From DATKZH01 sp964475955 (lineage in GTDB: Bacteria; Planctomycetota; Planctomycetia; Pirellulales; Thermoguttaceae): DNA of 64,000 nucleotides. The notes below the pieces were generated by a model. That model was not told the origin of the DNA. It was given only the letters and a program-made list of their open reading frames with translations, and searched no databases. Below are positions 1 through 8,383 of this stretch, piece by piece. The stretch lies in contig CAYYZY010000004.1 in NCBI GenBank assembly GCA_964475955.1, positions 24,418 to 88,417 on the forward strand, in the 5' to 3' direction. The position numbers and the translations under genes are program-made. How positions within the stretch are numbered: position 1 is the stretch's first letter; every line of letters begins with the position of its first letter.

Positions 1-69
1 AACCCCGCGCTCGGTCCGCCCGAGGCCGTGCCCCACGGCGGCACAGCGCACCACCGGGAGAAGGAACCC

Positions 70-1254
70 ATGAAGATCCTCGTAGCCAACCTGGGGTCGA
101 CGAGCTTCAAGCACCGTCTCCTCGACATGGACGACGAGACCCAGATCGCCCGCGGCGGAATCGAGCGCATCGGCTCGCCCGAAAGCCCGTGCTCCGTCGA
201 GATCGGCGAACGCCGCTGGGAGGAAACGCTCCACGTGCCCGACCACGCCGAGGCGGTCCGCCGGTGCCTGGCGCAACTGACCGATCCCGAGCGCGGATGC
301 CTGGCCGACGCCTCGGAGGTGTCGGCGATCGGCTTCAAGGCGGTGCACGGCGGGTCCATTAGCGGCGTTCAGCGGGTGACCGACGAGGTGCTCGCCCGGA
401 TGGCAGAAATGAACCAGGCGGCGCCGGCCCACAATCCGCCCTACATCAACGCCATGCGCCTGGTGCACGACAAGCTGCCCGAAATTCCCCTGGTCGCCGC
501 CTTCGAGACCGGCTTCCACCAGACGATCCCGGATCGCAACCGGTACTATGCCGTCCCGTACGAGTGGGCCGAGAAGGCGCTCGTGCGCCGCTTCGGCTTC
601 CACGGGGCGAGCCACCGCTACATCGCCACGCGCACCGCCGAACTCCTCGGACGCGACGACCTGCGCGTCATCTCCTGCCACCTGGGCGGATCGAGCTCGC
701 TCTGCGCGATCCGAAGCGGCCAAAGCGTGGCCACCAGCATGGGTATGAGCGCCCAAAGCGGCCTGCCGCAGAACAACCGGGCGGGCGACTTCGACCCGTT
801 CGCGCTTCCGCTGGCCATGGAGTACACGGGCAAATCGCTCGAAGAAGTGCTCTCCATCCTCGCCTCCGAGAGCGGGCTTTTGGGCCTCAGCGGGGTGAGC
901 GGCGACGTGCGCGACGTCGCCCAGGCGGCCGCCGGAGGCAACGACCGGGCCCGGTTGGCGCTCGACGTCTTCACCGCCAGCGTGCGGCATTACCTGGGGG
1001 CGTACCTGGTCGAATTGGGCGGGGTCGACGCGATCGTGTTCACCGGCGGAATCGGCGAGAACCGGGCCGAACTCCGCGCCGACGTGTGCCGCGACCTCGA
1101 CGAGCTGGGCATCGTGCTCGACGCCGAGGCCAACGAACGGGTGCGGGGCGAAGGACCGGTCCACGCCGACACCAGCCGCGCCCAGATCTGGGTGGTGCCG
1201 ACCAACGAGGAGTTGATCGTCGCCCGGCAGGCCAAGCAGTTACTGGAGGCGTAG
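70..1254 (+). CDS. ackA: BMC-associated acetate kinase (AckA family), catalytic residues altered
   Basis: 394-aa ASKHA-fold kinase that would convert acyl phosphate plus ADP to carboxylate plus ATP at the end of the microcompartment pathway. Family motifs are clear: N-terminal ANLGSTSFK phosphate loop, [30 protein letters not shown] and a terminal NEELIVAR. Compared with well-studied acetate kinases, the active-site Arg of GHRxVHGG is Lys (GFKAVHGG, residue 90) and the Asp of FDTAFH is Glu (FETGFH, residue 146). The Arg of the MGTRSGDxDP region is kept as NNRAGDFDP. No encapsulation peptide is visible, so it probably works in the cytosol. Start chosen at ATG 70, with GGGAGAAGGAA just upstream; an in-frame ATG at 28 has no such site. 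The next gene follows 4 nt after the stop. The family is certain; the substrate is not. Confidence 0.9.
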   Translation: MKILVANLGSTSFKHRLLDMDDETQIARGGIERIGSPESPCSVEIGERRWEETLHVPDHAEAVRRCLAQLTDPERGCLADASEVSAIGFKAVHGGSISGVQRVTDEVLARMAEMNQAAPAHNPPYINAMRLVHDKLPEIPLVAAFETGFHQTIPDRNRYYAVPYEWAEKALVRRFGFHGASHRYIATRTAELLGRDDLRVISCHLGGSSSLCAIRSGQSVATSMGMSAQSGLPQNNRAGDFDPFALPLAMEYTGKSLEEVLSILASESGLLGLSGVSGDVRDVAQAAAGGNDRARLALDVFTASVRHYLGAYLVELGGVDAIVFTGGIGENRAELRADVCRDLDELGIVLDAEANERVRGEGPVHADTSRAQIWVVPTNEELIVARQAKQLLEA

Positions 1255-1258
1255 CGCG

Positions 1259-1585
1259 ATGTTCGTGGGCAAGGTCACCGGCTCGCTGGTTTCCACGCAG
1301 AAGGTCGACTCGATGGTCGGCCGGAAGCTCCTGATCGTCGAACCCTACCGGGTCGACGCCGAGACCCGCAGCACCATGAAGACCACGGGACGGACCTTCG
1401 TGGCCGTCGACACGGTGGGCGCGGGCGGCGGCGAGTACGTGCTGGTCACCCAAGGCTCCAGCGCGCGCCTCACGCCCGAAACCAAAAGCCTGCCCGTCGA
1501 CGCCGTGATCATCGGAATTATCGACAGCGTCCACGTCGACCACCAGTGCGTGTACGCCAAGGAGAAAACAGGGAATGATGAGTGA
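1259..1585 (+). CDS. EutN/CcmL-type BMC vertex protein 1
   Basis: 108-aa pentamer-forming shell protein (BMC-P, Pfam EutN_CcmL family) that caps the vertices of a bacterial microcompartment. It begins FVGKVTGSLVST, has the typical strand LLIVEPYR, a central AVDTVGAGGGEYVLVTQG loop and ends with the VDAVIIGIID strand that closes the small beta barrel. It starts 4 nt after the acetate kinase stop, so the two are probably co-translated. It is the longest of the three vertex paralogues here, with a charged tail (VYAKEKTGNDE). The stop codon lies in the first arm of an inverted repeat (1583-1645). Confidence 0.93.
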   Translation: MFVGKVTGSLVSTQKVDSMVGRKLLIVEPYRVDAETRSTMKTTGRTFVAVDTVGAGGGEYVLVTQGSSARLTPETKSLPVDAVIIGIIDSVHVDHQCVYAKEKTGNDE

Positions 1586-1645
1586 TGAATGATGAATGAC
1601 CAGGCCGGGCCGCGTGCCCCGTGGTGGGCAATTCATCATTCATCA
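1583..1645 (+). repeat. Inverted repeat of GATGAAT units between BMC vertex gene and aldehyde dehydrogenase
   Basis: Perfect 15-bp arms at 1583-1597 (TGATGAATGATGAAT) and 1631-1645, separated by a GC-rich 33-nt loop. The left arm starts exactly on the TGA stop of the upstream shell gene. The transcript could form a hairpin in the 138-nt gap before the aldehyde dehydrogenase start. There is no T-run, so it is not a typical terminator. It could act as an mRNA-stability or partial read-through element, but that is inference. Confidence 0.6.
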
Positions 1646-1723
1646 TTCTGCATTCATCCTTTATCCCAACCCCGATCCTGAGTGGAAGAGAAACCAACCA
1701 CCAATTCGGAAGGCTCCCAAGCC

Positions 1724-3160
1724 ATGCAAGTCGACGAGTCCCTCATACGCAACGTGGTCCAGGAAGTGCTCACCCGCATCGGGTCGAACGGCCGGTCGCT
1801 TCCCACCGGCGGCGGATACCAGGGCCGATACGGGCTGTTCACCTGCGTCGACGAGGCGGTGGCCGCCGCCGCGGACGCGTTCGACCATCTATCCCGTCGC
1901 ACGATGGAAGATCGCAAGCGGATCATCGACCACATCCGCCGCATCTCCATCGACCAGTGCGTCGAGCTGGGCACCATGGAGATGGAGGAAACGAAGATCG
2001 GCCGCCTCGACCACAAGATCGAGAAGCTCAAGGTGCTCGGCGAGCGCACGCCCGGCGTCGAGTTCCTGCGCACCGAGGTGTTCAGCGGCGACCACGGCCT
2101 GGCGGTGATCGAGTACGCCCCGTTCGGCGTCATCGGGGCGATCACCCCTGTCACCCACTCGCTGCCCACGATCACCGGCAACGCGGTGAACATGATCGCC
2201 TCGGGCAACACGCTGGTCGTCAACCCGCACCCGAGCGGGCGCCGCGTGGCCGCCGAGGGGGTCCGCCGCTTCAACGAGGCGATCTACCGCGACCTGGGAA
2301 TCGACAACCTGATCTGCCTGATCACCGAGCCGACGCTGGAGACGGCCGACGCCATCTTCAAGCATCGCGACGTCGCCCTGATCTGCGTCACCGGCGGCCC
2401 CGGCGTCGCCCGGGCCGCGATGCGCCAGTCGAAGCGGGCGATCGTGGCCGGCCCGGGTAATCCGCCCGTCGTCGTCGACGAGACGGCCGACCTCGATCGG
2501 GCCGCCCGGTGCATCGTCCAGGGCGCCGCCTACGACAACAACCTTTTGTGCATTTCGGAGAAGCAGGTCTTCGTGGTCGAGTCGGTGTTCGACGCGATGA
2601 TGGCCGCCATGGAACGGGCCGGCGCGGTGCGGCTCGGCGCCTCGGAGGTCGACGCCTTCACCAAGGTCGCGATCGCCAGCGTCGGCGAGGGCGACAGCAA
2701 GCACGACGTCCCCAGCCGCGACTTCCTGGGCAAGGACGCCGCCGTGCTGGCCGCCGGCATCGGCAAGACGATCGATCCCAAGGTCGAGCTGATCTATGGC
2801 GAAACCGATGAGTCGAACCCCTTCGTGCCCGTCGAGCAGATGATGCCGTTCCTGCCGTTCGTTCGGGCGCGCGACGTCGACGAGGCGATCGAGATGGCCC
2901 ACCGCAGCGAGCACGGGTTCCGCCACACGGCCATCATCCACTCGAAGAACGTCGACCACATGACCAAGATGGGCAAGGTGATGGACACCAGCCTGTTCGT
3001 CAAGAACGGGGCGAGCATGGCCGGCCTGGGGCTCGGCGGCGAGGGATTCATCTCCTTCTCCATCGCCACCCCCACCGGCGAAGGCCCCACCACCCCGCTC
3101 ACCTTCACCCGCCAGCGACGCTGCTCCATGATCGACAACCTGCGGATCCTGGGAAGGTGA
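1724..3160 (+). CDS. PduP-like CoA-acylating aldehyde dehydrogenase with encapsulation peptide
   Basis: 478-aa NAD-dependent aldehyde dehydrogenase that would oxidise an aldehyde (lactaldehyde or propionaldehyde by analogy) to acyl-CoA inside the microcompartment. The catalytic Cys is in [10 protein letters not shown] (about residue 276), and the nucleotide-binding region contains [13 protein letters not shown]. The first about 20 residues ([18 protein letters not shown]) form an amphipathic helix followed by a Gly/Ser linker, the hallmark of an N-terminal BMC encapsulation peptide. That is why ATG 1724 is preferred over the in-frame ATG at 1682. It lies between two vertex genes. Length and motifs match PduP/EutE-type enzymes rather than AdhE. 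Confidence 0.92.
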   Translation: MQVDESLIRNVVQEVLTRIGSNGRSLPTGGGYQGRYGLFTCVDEAVAAAADAFDHLSRRTMEDRKRIIDHIRRISIDQCVELGTMEMEETKIGRLDHKIEKLKVLGERTPGVEFLRTEVFSGDHGLAVIEYAPFGVIGAITPVTHSLPTITGNAVNMIASGNTLVVNPHPSGRRVAAEGVRRFNEAIYRDLGIDNLICLITEPTLETADAIFKHRDVALICVTGGPGVARAAMRQSKRAIVAGPGNPPVVVDETADLDRAARCIVQGAAYDNNLLCISEKQVFVVESVFDAMMAAMERAGAVRLGASEVDAFTKVAIASVGEGDSKHDVPSRDFLGKDAAVLAAGIGKTIDPKVELIYGETDESNPFVPVEQMMPFLPFVRARDVDEAIEMAHRSEHGFRHTAIIHSKNVDHMTKMGKVMDTSLFVKNGASMAGLGLGGEGFISFSIATPTGEGPTTPLTFTRQRRCSMIDNLRILGR

Positions 3161-3164
3161 GGGC

Positions 3165-3192
3165 AAGGATGAAGGATGAAGGATGAAGGATG
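3165..3192 (+). repeat. Four 7-bp tandem repeats (AAGGATG)
   Basis: Four perfect head-to-tail copies of AAGGATG directly after the aldehyde dehydrogenase stop. A heptamer repeat changes length in steps that are not multiples of three, and it is AT-richer than its surroundings. Related GATGAAT repeats occur in the previous intergenic gap of the same operon. It lies 163 nt upstream of the next start, so effects on translation would be indirect. Confidence 0.7.
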
Positions 3193-3300
3193 AATTCCTC
3201 GGTCGCGAGGATTACATCACGATCGATCCGAGAACGTCGAACAACGGGTTCCCAATGCCCACCGGCTGCCGCCGGTGGGGCCAACCAGTCTAGAACCACC

Positions 3301-3350
3301 TCTCAACACTCAACACTCGCCACTCAACCCTCACCACTCAAGCCTCAACC
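3301..3350 (+). repeat. Degenerate CTCAACACT-type tandem repeat upstream of vertex gene 2
   Basis: About five imperfect copies of a roughly 10-nt CTCAACACT/CTCACCACT unit, G-poor and ending 4 nt before the ATG of the second vertex gene. No Shine-Dalgarno motif is visible in it, so this start may depend on an unstructured leader. The match between copies is imperfect and the role is unknown. Confidence 0.5.
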
Positions 3351-3354
3351 CGCC

Positions 3355-3612
3355 ATGCTTACCGGCCGAGTGATTGGAACCGCCACGTCGACCGTGAAAC
3401 ATCCTTCGATGGAAGGTTGGAAGCTGCTGGTGGTCCAGCCGCTCGCCTCCGACGGGCGCTCGGCCGACGGCGATCCGGTCCTGGCCGTCGACCGCCTGGG
3501 GGCCGGCCGAGGAGACAACGTGATCGTATCCAGTGACGGGCGTTTCACGCGGGAGCTGCTCCAGCGGAACGACTCGCCCGTCCGCTGGTCCGTACTGGGG
3601 ATTTGCGACTGA
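3355..3612 (+). CDS. EutN/CcmL-type BMC vertex protein 2
   Basis: 85-aa BMC-P shell pentamer protein. It starts LTGRVIGTATSTVKHPSMEG, has LLVVQPL, then VLAVDRLGAGRGDNVIVSSDG and finishes WSVLGICD, matching the compact EutN/CcmL barrel. ATG 3355 is chosen because the EutN fold begins there; upstream in-frame sequence (from 3190) is low-complexity and unlike the family. There is no recognisable Shine-Dalgarno site. Its TGA overlaps the ATG of the next gene (TGATG), indicating translational coupling to the RpiB-like protein. Confidence 0.9.
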   Translation: MLTGRVIGTATSTVKHPSMEGWKLLVVQPLASDGRSADGDPVLAVDRLGAGRGDNVIVSSDGRFTRELLQRNDSPVRWSVLGICD

Positions 3613-4415
3613 TGGCCGAACCGTCGATCGACGTCGACAAGCTCGTGCGCGAGGTGCTCGCCGAACTCGGGGTCGCTCCCGAGCCGAGCGCCGCGGCCGC
3701 GCCGCCGCGCGAGACGAACGGGCCGGAGGCGGCTTCCGCGCCTCCGCCTGCCTCCCCCGCTCCCGCCGCCAGTTCCCCGGGCGACGAAGCCGCCGGCGCC
3801 GCGCCCAGGGCCGCGCCGGCCGCTCCCAACGGTGAGCTGGTCGTGCTGAACCAGGTGGTAAGCACGGCCGAGCTGGAAGGCCGATTGGAGGGCGTGCGAC
3901 GCCTGGTCGTGCCGCCGCAGGCCGTGGTGACGCCGTCGGTCCGCGACGAACTGCACCGCCGCCGCATCGCGCTGGTGTTCGACCAGCCCGTCCCCGTTCC
4001 CAGTGCCGGGGGCGTGCGCCTGGCCATGGCCGTCCTCGGGTCGCGGTTCGACCCGGCCCCGCTGCTCCGGGCCCTGGCCGGCGAGCCGATCGAGGTCGAA
4101 ACGCACCGCACCGATTGCCTGGTCGCGGCGACCGATTGGCTGGCCGAAGAAATCTCCAAGCCGAACACGCTGGGCGCGATCGTGAGCACGTATCCGGCCA
4201 TCGGGCTGTGCCTCGCAAACCGGCACCCGGGCGTTCGCGCCGTGCGGGGGATCGACGCGGCGACGATCGAGGCCGAGGTGGCGTCGGTGGGGGCGAACGT
4301 GATCGCCGTCGATCCACGGAGCGCGGGCGTTTTCCAGATGAGACAGATGATCCGCCGATTCTGCCGCGGAGGCCCCCGGGAGTGTCCCGAAGTGCTCCGC
4401 GAACGCTTGGGATAG
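3612..4415 (+). CDS. RpiB-like BMC-associated protein, probable encapsulated cargo
   Basis: 267-aa protein in three parts. Residues 1-20 (AEPSIDVDKLVREVLAELG) form an amphipathic helix like a BMC encapsulation peptide. Residues about 21-72 are a Pro/Ala-rich linker. The rest begins with a segment resembling those in EutQ/PduT-type proteins (LVVPPQAVVTPSVRDEL) and then a domain with the RpiB/LacA-B pattern (ANRHPGVRAVRGID, then GANVIAVDP), which in ribose-5-phosphate isomerase B binds sugar phosphate. The N-terminal catalytic part of classical RpiB is not evident, so activity is uncertain. It sits between two vertex genes and its start overlaps the stop of the first. A role in sugar-phosphate handling or in core assembly is inference. 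Confidence 0.75.
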   Translation: MAEPSIDVDKLVREVLAELGVAPEPSAAAAPPRETNGPEAASAPPPASPAPAASSPGDEAAGAAPRAAPAAPNGELVVLNQVVSTAELEGRLEGVRRLVVPPQAVVTPSVRDELHRRRIALVFDQPVPVPSAGGVRLAMAVLGSRFDPAPLLRALAGEPIEVETHRTDCLVAATDWLAEEISKPNTLGAIVSTYPAIGLCLANRHPGVRAVRGIDAATIEAEVASVGANVIAVDPRSAGVFQMRQMIRRFCRGGPRECPEVLRERLG

Positions 4416-4422
4416 GGACGCG

Positions 4423-4731
4423 ATGCGAATCGCCAAAGTCGTAGGAACCGTGACGCTCAACCGCTCGCACCCGAGCATGTCGGGTGCCCGGTTCAAGCTC
4501 GTCGTGCCGCTTTCGCTGGCCGACCTGGCCGACGGCCGGGAGCCGACGGCCGACGTGCTGGTGGCCTACGACGAGCTGGGGGCCGGTGTCGGCAGCCTGA
4601 TCGCCATCAGCGAAGGGCGCGAAGCCGCCCAGCCGTTCTATCCGGAAGTCAAGCCCGTCGACGCCTACAACGCGGCCATCCTCGACCACGTGAGCTTGGA
4701 GCCGCTGGCCGGCGACGGTGAGCCGGCCTAA
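4423..4731 (+). CDS. EutN/CcmL-type BMC vertex protein 3
   Basis: 102-aa BMC-P shell protein with RIAKVVGTVTLNRSHPSMSG at the start, LVAYDELGAGVGSLIAISEG in the middle and a C-terminal YNAAILDHV strand. It follows the RpiB-like gene by 7 nt, so it is part of the same transcript. Three divergent vertex paralogues in one locus is the arrangement known from planctomycete/verrucomicrobial (PVM) compartments, and it allows mixed vertices or use as docking points for different cargo. Confidence 0.92.
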   Translation: MRIAKVVGTVTLNRSHPSMSGARFKLVVPLSLADLADGREPTADVLVAYDELGAGVGSLIAISEGREAAQPFYPEVKPVDAYNAAILDHVSLEPLAGDGEPA

Positions 4732-4761
4732 CCGCAGTTGATCCGCCAAGAGAGCGAACCG

Positions 4762-5643
4762 ATGACGAACGTCTACAAGATCAAACAAGAGATATGCGAG
4801 ATCGGCGACCGGCTCTACAAGAAGGGCTTCGCCGCCGCCAACGACGGCAACATCAGCTACCGCGTGGGCGACAACGAGGTGGTCTGCACGCCGACGATGA
4901 TCAGCAAGGGCTTCATGAAGCCCGACGACCTCTGCGTGGTCGACATGGAAGGCAACCAGCTTTCGGGCCACCGGAAGCGGACCAGCGAGGTCAAGCTGCA
5001 CCTGGCGATCATGAAGGAGCGGCCCGACATCAAGTCGGTGGTCCACTGCCACCCGCCGCACGCCACCGCCTTCGGCATCGCCCGGGAGCCGATACCCCAG
5101 TGCGTGCTGCCGGAGGTGGAGATCTTCATCGGCGACGTGCCGATCACCAAGTACGCGATTCCGGGCGGCCAGGAGTTCGCCGACACGATCCTGCCCTACG
5201 TTCACAAGGCGAACGTGATCATCCTGGCCAACCACGGCACGGTCAGCTACGGCGACACCGTGGAGAAGGCCTACTGGTGGACGGAGATCCTCGACGCCTA
5301 CTGCCGCATGTTGATGCTCGCCCGGGGGCTCGGCCGGGTGAATTACTTCACCGAGCCCGAGGCCAAGGCGCTGCTCGACCTGAAGAGCCAGTGGGGGTTC
5401 AAGGACCCGCGCTCCGAGCTGGAAAACTGCGACATCTGCGCCAACGACGCCTTCCGCGACAGTTGGAAGGAGACCGGCGTGCGCCAGGAGGCGTTCTGCC
5501 CGCCCCGTTATCGCCAGCAGAAGCAAGCCGAGCCCTCCGCCGGCAACTCCAACGGCCGCCCCGCCACGCCGGACCAGGAAAGCCTGATCCGGGCGATCAC
5601 CGACCGGGTGATGTCGGCGCTGTCGAACGGGCAGAGTTCGTGA
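4762..5643 (+). CDS. Class II aldolase (fuculose/rhamnulose-phosphate type) with C-terminal encapsulation peptide
   Basis: 293-aa zinc aldolase expected to split a deoxy-sugar 1-phosphate (L-fuculose-1-P or L-rhamnulose-1-P) into dihydroxyacetone phosphate and L-lactaldehyde. The zinc ligands are visible as HCH at residues 95 and 97 and NHG at about 158; the candidate catalytic Glu is residue 76 (TSEVKLH). After the catalytic domain (about residue 245) comes a Ser/Asn/Pro linker and an amphipathic helix, DQESLIRAITDRVMSAL, which looks like a C-terminal encapsulation peptide and shares ESLIR with the dehydrogenase peptide. ATG 4762 is preferred to TTG 4738 because the family's N-terminal helix starts there and AGAGAG lies upstream. 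It is the last gene of the BMC operon. Confidence 0.9.
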   Translation: MTNVYKIKQEICEIGDRLYKKGFAAANDGNISYRVGDNEVVCTPTMISKGFMKPDDLCVVDMEGNQLSGHRKRTSEVKLHLAIMKERPDIKSVVHCHPPHATAFGIAREPIPQCVLPEVEIFIGDVPITKYAIPGGQEFADTILPYVHKANVIILANHGTVSYGDTVEKAYWWTEILDAYCRMLMLARGLGRVNYFTEPEAKALLDLKSQWGFKDPRSELENCDICANDAFRDSWKETGVRQEAFCPPRYRQQKQAEPSAGNSNGRPATPDQESLIRAITDRVMSALSNGQSS

Positions 5644-5650
5644 GCGGCTT

Positions 5651-5757
5651 GCGCTGTAGGGAACGGCCTCTGTGCCGCCCTCGCGCTGTAGGGAACGGCC
5701 TCTGTGCCGTTCCGGAATCTCCCAAGCCGGAACGCCGCGGAGGGCGTTCCCTACAGC
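5651..5757. repeat. Double-hairpin palindromic element between convergent genes
   Basis: A 27-bp unit (GCTGTAGGGAACGGC...) occurs twice at 5651-5677 and 5683-5709, and an imperfect inverted copy lies at 5729-5757. Each arm is itself a hairpin: GGAACGGC/GCCGTTCC and GGAACGCC/GGCGTTCC, both with 8-bp stems. It separates the BMC operon from the convergent VWA operon and could serve as a bidirectional terminator or mRNA 3'-end protector. The arrangement matches the other nested palindromes in the window. Confidence 0.75.
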
Positions 5758-5785
5758 TCGCACCCCCGAATCGGGCACCGGTGGC

Positions 5786-8383
5786 CTAACCTTCTCGGCG
5801 GAACACCGCGAGCATCCCCTGGACGTTCTCCCAGCGGCGGATGGCCACGTCGGCCACGAACAGGAGCAGGATCAATCCCAGCAGGTAGGGCGTAAGCTCG
5901 ATGAAGTGCGCCTGGGCCGCGTGGAGCGAGGGCAGCCGGTCCTCGGAATCGCCGAGGACGCACCCGCCCGTCAGGCGACACACTTCCTCCAGGAGCGGCC
6001 GGTCGACGCGCCCGGTGGCCGCCTCGCCGGTCGTGCCATGCACCAAGCCGGCCGACACCACCTGGGCGCCCGAGCGGGCGCGCACCAGGTAGACGCCCGG
6101 CTCCTCCGGCAGGAAGTCGGCCCGGTAGCGCCCCGGGCCGGTCTGATCGAGTTCGAGGTGATGCGCGAGCTCCATGCGGGAGCCGAGCGCCCCGGCGGCC
6201 ACGAAGTAGACGTCGGCCACCACGGCCGCGTCGTTCTTGAAGTGGGCCGGGTCTTCCAGCAGGTCGACCAGGATACTGGCGCTGGGCGAGTTGTGCGCCA
6301 GTTGCACGTCCATGGTGCGGCTCTGCGGCTCGCGCGCCGTCTCGCGCAGCACCTGGGCCCAGAACTGGTTGTAGTTCGTCCATTCGGTGATCCACAGCGC
6401 GGCCCAGCGCGACTTGCAGTCGGAAGTGAACGCGGTCACCTTCCCCAGCCCGAACTGCCAATGGGCCAGAAGCGGATCGGCCAGGTCGGTCACCAGGGGT
6501 ACCTGGGCCGTGGCCTTGCGGCTGGTCTTCACGTAGCCCAATAGCGCCGGCGACTCGGCCACGTCACACCCCTCGAGCATGAGGTGCCCTTCGACCTGCT
6601 GGGGCTCGAACGACTCCTCGCGGATCAGCCGGCCCATGTGGACCATGGCGTCTTGCGTGAAGATACGCGGGATACTGGTCAGGTCGACGGTCTGGTAGAA
6701 CTCCCCGCCGCCGGCCGAGGCCACTCCTCCGAGCAGCGTCGCGTGGGCGCCCGAGCCCACGGCCACCGTCGACACGGTGATCCCCTCGCCCTGCAACTGC
6801 GAGGCCAGGGCCTCGTACCCGCTGCCCTGCGTCTGGCCGTCGGAGAGCACGATCATGTGCTTCACCTTGGCCTGAACGCCCCTTAACGCCTCGGTTCCGG
6901 CGGTCATGCCCGGCATCATGTTGGTGCCGCCCCCGGAGTTGAGCGTGGCGATCTGGCCGTCGATCGCCGCCTTCGAGGTGACGCGCGTCATGGGCACGAC
7001 GACGCGCGCCGCCGAATCGAACGCCACCACGCACACGTGGTCCTTGCGGCTGAGCAGCTCCACGGTGGCAACGGCCGCCGATTTGCAGATCTCGATCTTC
7101 TGCCCGCTCATCGATCCCGACCGATCGATCACCAAGGCGAGCGCCGTGGCGAATCGCTCCTCCCGGTCGGGCGCCTTCATCTTCACCGGCAGGACATCTT
7201 CGATGGGCGTGCGGTAATACCCCCCCACGCCGAAGGAGTGCTTCCCGCCGATCATCACGAATCCGCCGCCGAGCTTCTCCACGTAGTCGTGGACGTCGGC
7301 CATGGCCCGGTCGCTCAGCTTGTGGGCGGGGACGTCGGAAAGGATCACGCCGTCGAACCCGGCCAGTTCCTGGAGGGTCTGCGGAAACGCCTCGACCGAG
7401 CGGGTCTCCAGCCGGATGCCCTCTTTCGCCACGGCCTCGGCCAGGTAGTGGGCTTCGTCGGGCTCGCCGTCGACGTACAGCAACAGCGGCCGGCCGCGCA
7501 CGTCGACCAGCGTCATCGCCTCGTCGTTGTCGTGGATCGCGTCGTCGTCGAACTCCCCCACCCGCACTCGATACGTGTACAGGGCCCGCCGCTGGGGCAC
7601 CACGCGAAACACCTCGGTCGTCTCTTCGCCCACGGCCAGCTTCAGGGGGCGCGACTCGACCTCGATCCCGTTCTCGAACAGGCGGATGATCCCCTCGCCG
7701 TCCAGCGAGCTTTCCACCTCGGCGGAGAGATCGATGCTGGCCCCCTCGTGGGACCGCGAGCGGCTGCTCCGGAGCCGGACGACGCGCACGTCCGGCCGCC
7801 GCTCGCCCGCGACCGGTACGGCGTCGACGACCACGTCGAGCAGGGCCGCGTCGCGCGCAGCCGCCCTGAGGTCGCCGCGGGTCTCGTTCCCGTCGCCCAC
7901 CAGCACGAGGCGCCGCGTGGTGCCCGGGGGAAACAGCCCCATCGCGACCGACACGGCGGCCGCCAGGTCGGTCTGCCCGCCCTGCTCGGCAAGCAGCGAC
8001 TCGTCGGGCTCGGGCACCGCGGCGCCGCGGGCGGGCATCCCCCGGACCTCCGTCGCGTCGCCCGCCGAAACGTACCCCACCAGCGCCGCGCCGGGCAGCT
8101 CGGCGGCCAGCCGGGACACCCGCTCGTGCGCCGCGCGCACGCCGCGGGGGCCCTGGCTCTGCGAGTGGTCCATGACGAAGATCACCGCCTCCTGTCCGGT
8201 GTTCACCTTCCACGCGGGGGCGGCCAGGGCCAGAAGCGTGAGCACGACCAGCGTGCCGCGCACGGCCAGCAGCGCGCGGCGCCGCGCGGCCGACGTCGGC
8301 CGAAGCGAGCGGCGGTGGAACCACCACAGAAGCGCCAGCGCCGGAAGCGCGATCGCGACGTAGTACGGCTGGTACCAATCCAT
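5786..8383 (-). CDS. VWA-domain membrane protein with glutamine-amidotransferase-like domain
   Basis: 865-aa membrane protein. N-terminal hydrophobic segments (YVAIALPALALLWWF and a second near residue 40) are followed by a first VWA-like region (FVMDHSQSQ), a beta-sandwich, and a class I amidotransferase-like fold (LLLYVDGEPDEAHYLAEA, about residues 295-395). Next comes a canonical VWA domain with the metal-binding DRSGSMSG motif at residue 420, and finally a C-terminal transmembrane helix (LLGLILLLFVADVAI). Proteins of this build occur in MoxR-linked operons of planctomycetes and probably act at the membrane in complex assembly; the exact role is unknown. Start chosen at ATG 8383 because it overlaps the upstream stop as TGATG; an in-frame ATG at 8413 lies within the upstream gene. 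Confidence 0.85.
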   Translation of the reverse strand: MDWYQPYYVAIALPALALLWWFHRRSLRPTSAARRRALLAVRGTLVVLTLLALAAPAWKVNTGQEAVIFVMDHSQSQGPRGVRAAHERVSRLAAELPGAALVGYVSAGDATEVRGMPARGAAVPEPDESLLAEQGGQTDLAAAVSVAMGLFPPGTTRRLVLVGDGNETRGDLRAAARDAALLDVVVDAVPVAGERRPDVRVVRLRSSRSRSHEGASIDLSAEVESSLDGEGIIRLFENGIEVESRPLKLAVGEETTEVFRVVPQRRALYTYRVRVGEFDDDAIHDNDEAMTLVDVRGRPLLLYVDGEPDEAHYLAEAVAKEGIRLETRSVEAFPQTLQELAGFDGVILSDVPAHKLSDRAMADVHDYVEKLGGGFVMIGGKHSFGVGGYYRTPIEDVLPVKMKAPDREERFATALALVIDRSGSMSGQKIEICKSAAVATVELLSRKDHVCVVAFDSAARVVVPMTRVTSKAAIDGQIATLNSGGGTNMMPGMTAGTEALRGVQAKVKHMIVLSDGQTQGSGYEALASQLQGEGITVSTVAVGSGAHATLLGGVASAGGGEFYQTVDLTSIPRIFTQDAMVHMGRLIREESFEPQQVEGHLMLEGCDVAESPALLGYVKTSRKATAQVPLVTDLADPLLAHWQFGLGKVTAFTSDCKSRWAALWITEWTNYNQFWAQVLRETAREPQSRTMDVQLAHNSPSASILVDLLEDPAHFKNDAAVVADVYFVAAGALGSRMELAHHLELDQTGPGRYRADFLPEEPGVYLVRARSGAQVVSAGLVHGTTGEAATGRVDRPLLEEVCRLTGGCVLGDSEDRLPSLHAAQAHFIELTPYLLGLILLLFVADVAIRRWENVQGMLAVFRREG

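Noticed and set aside
70..5643. Complete BMC locus
   Set aside because: No hexamer (BMC-H), PduL or signature regulator is in the window. Only part of the locus is present, so I do not claim a full compartment.
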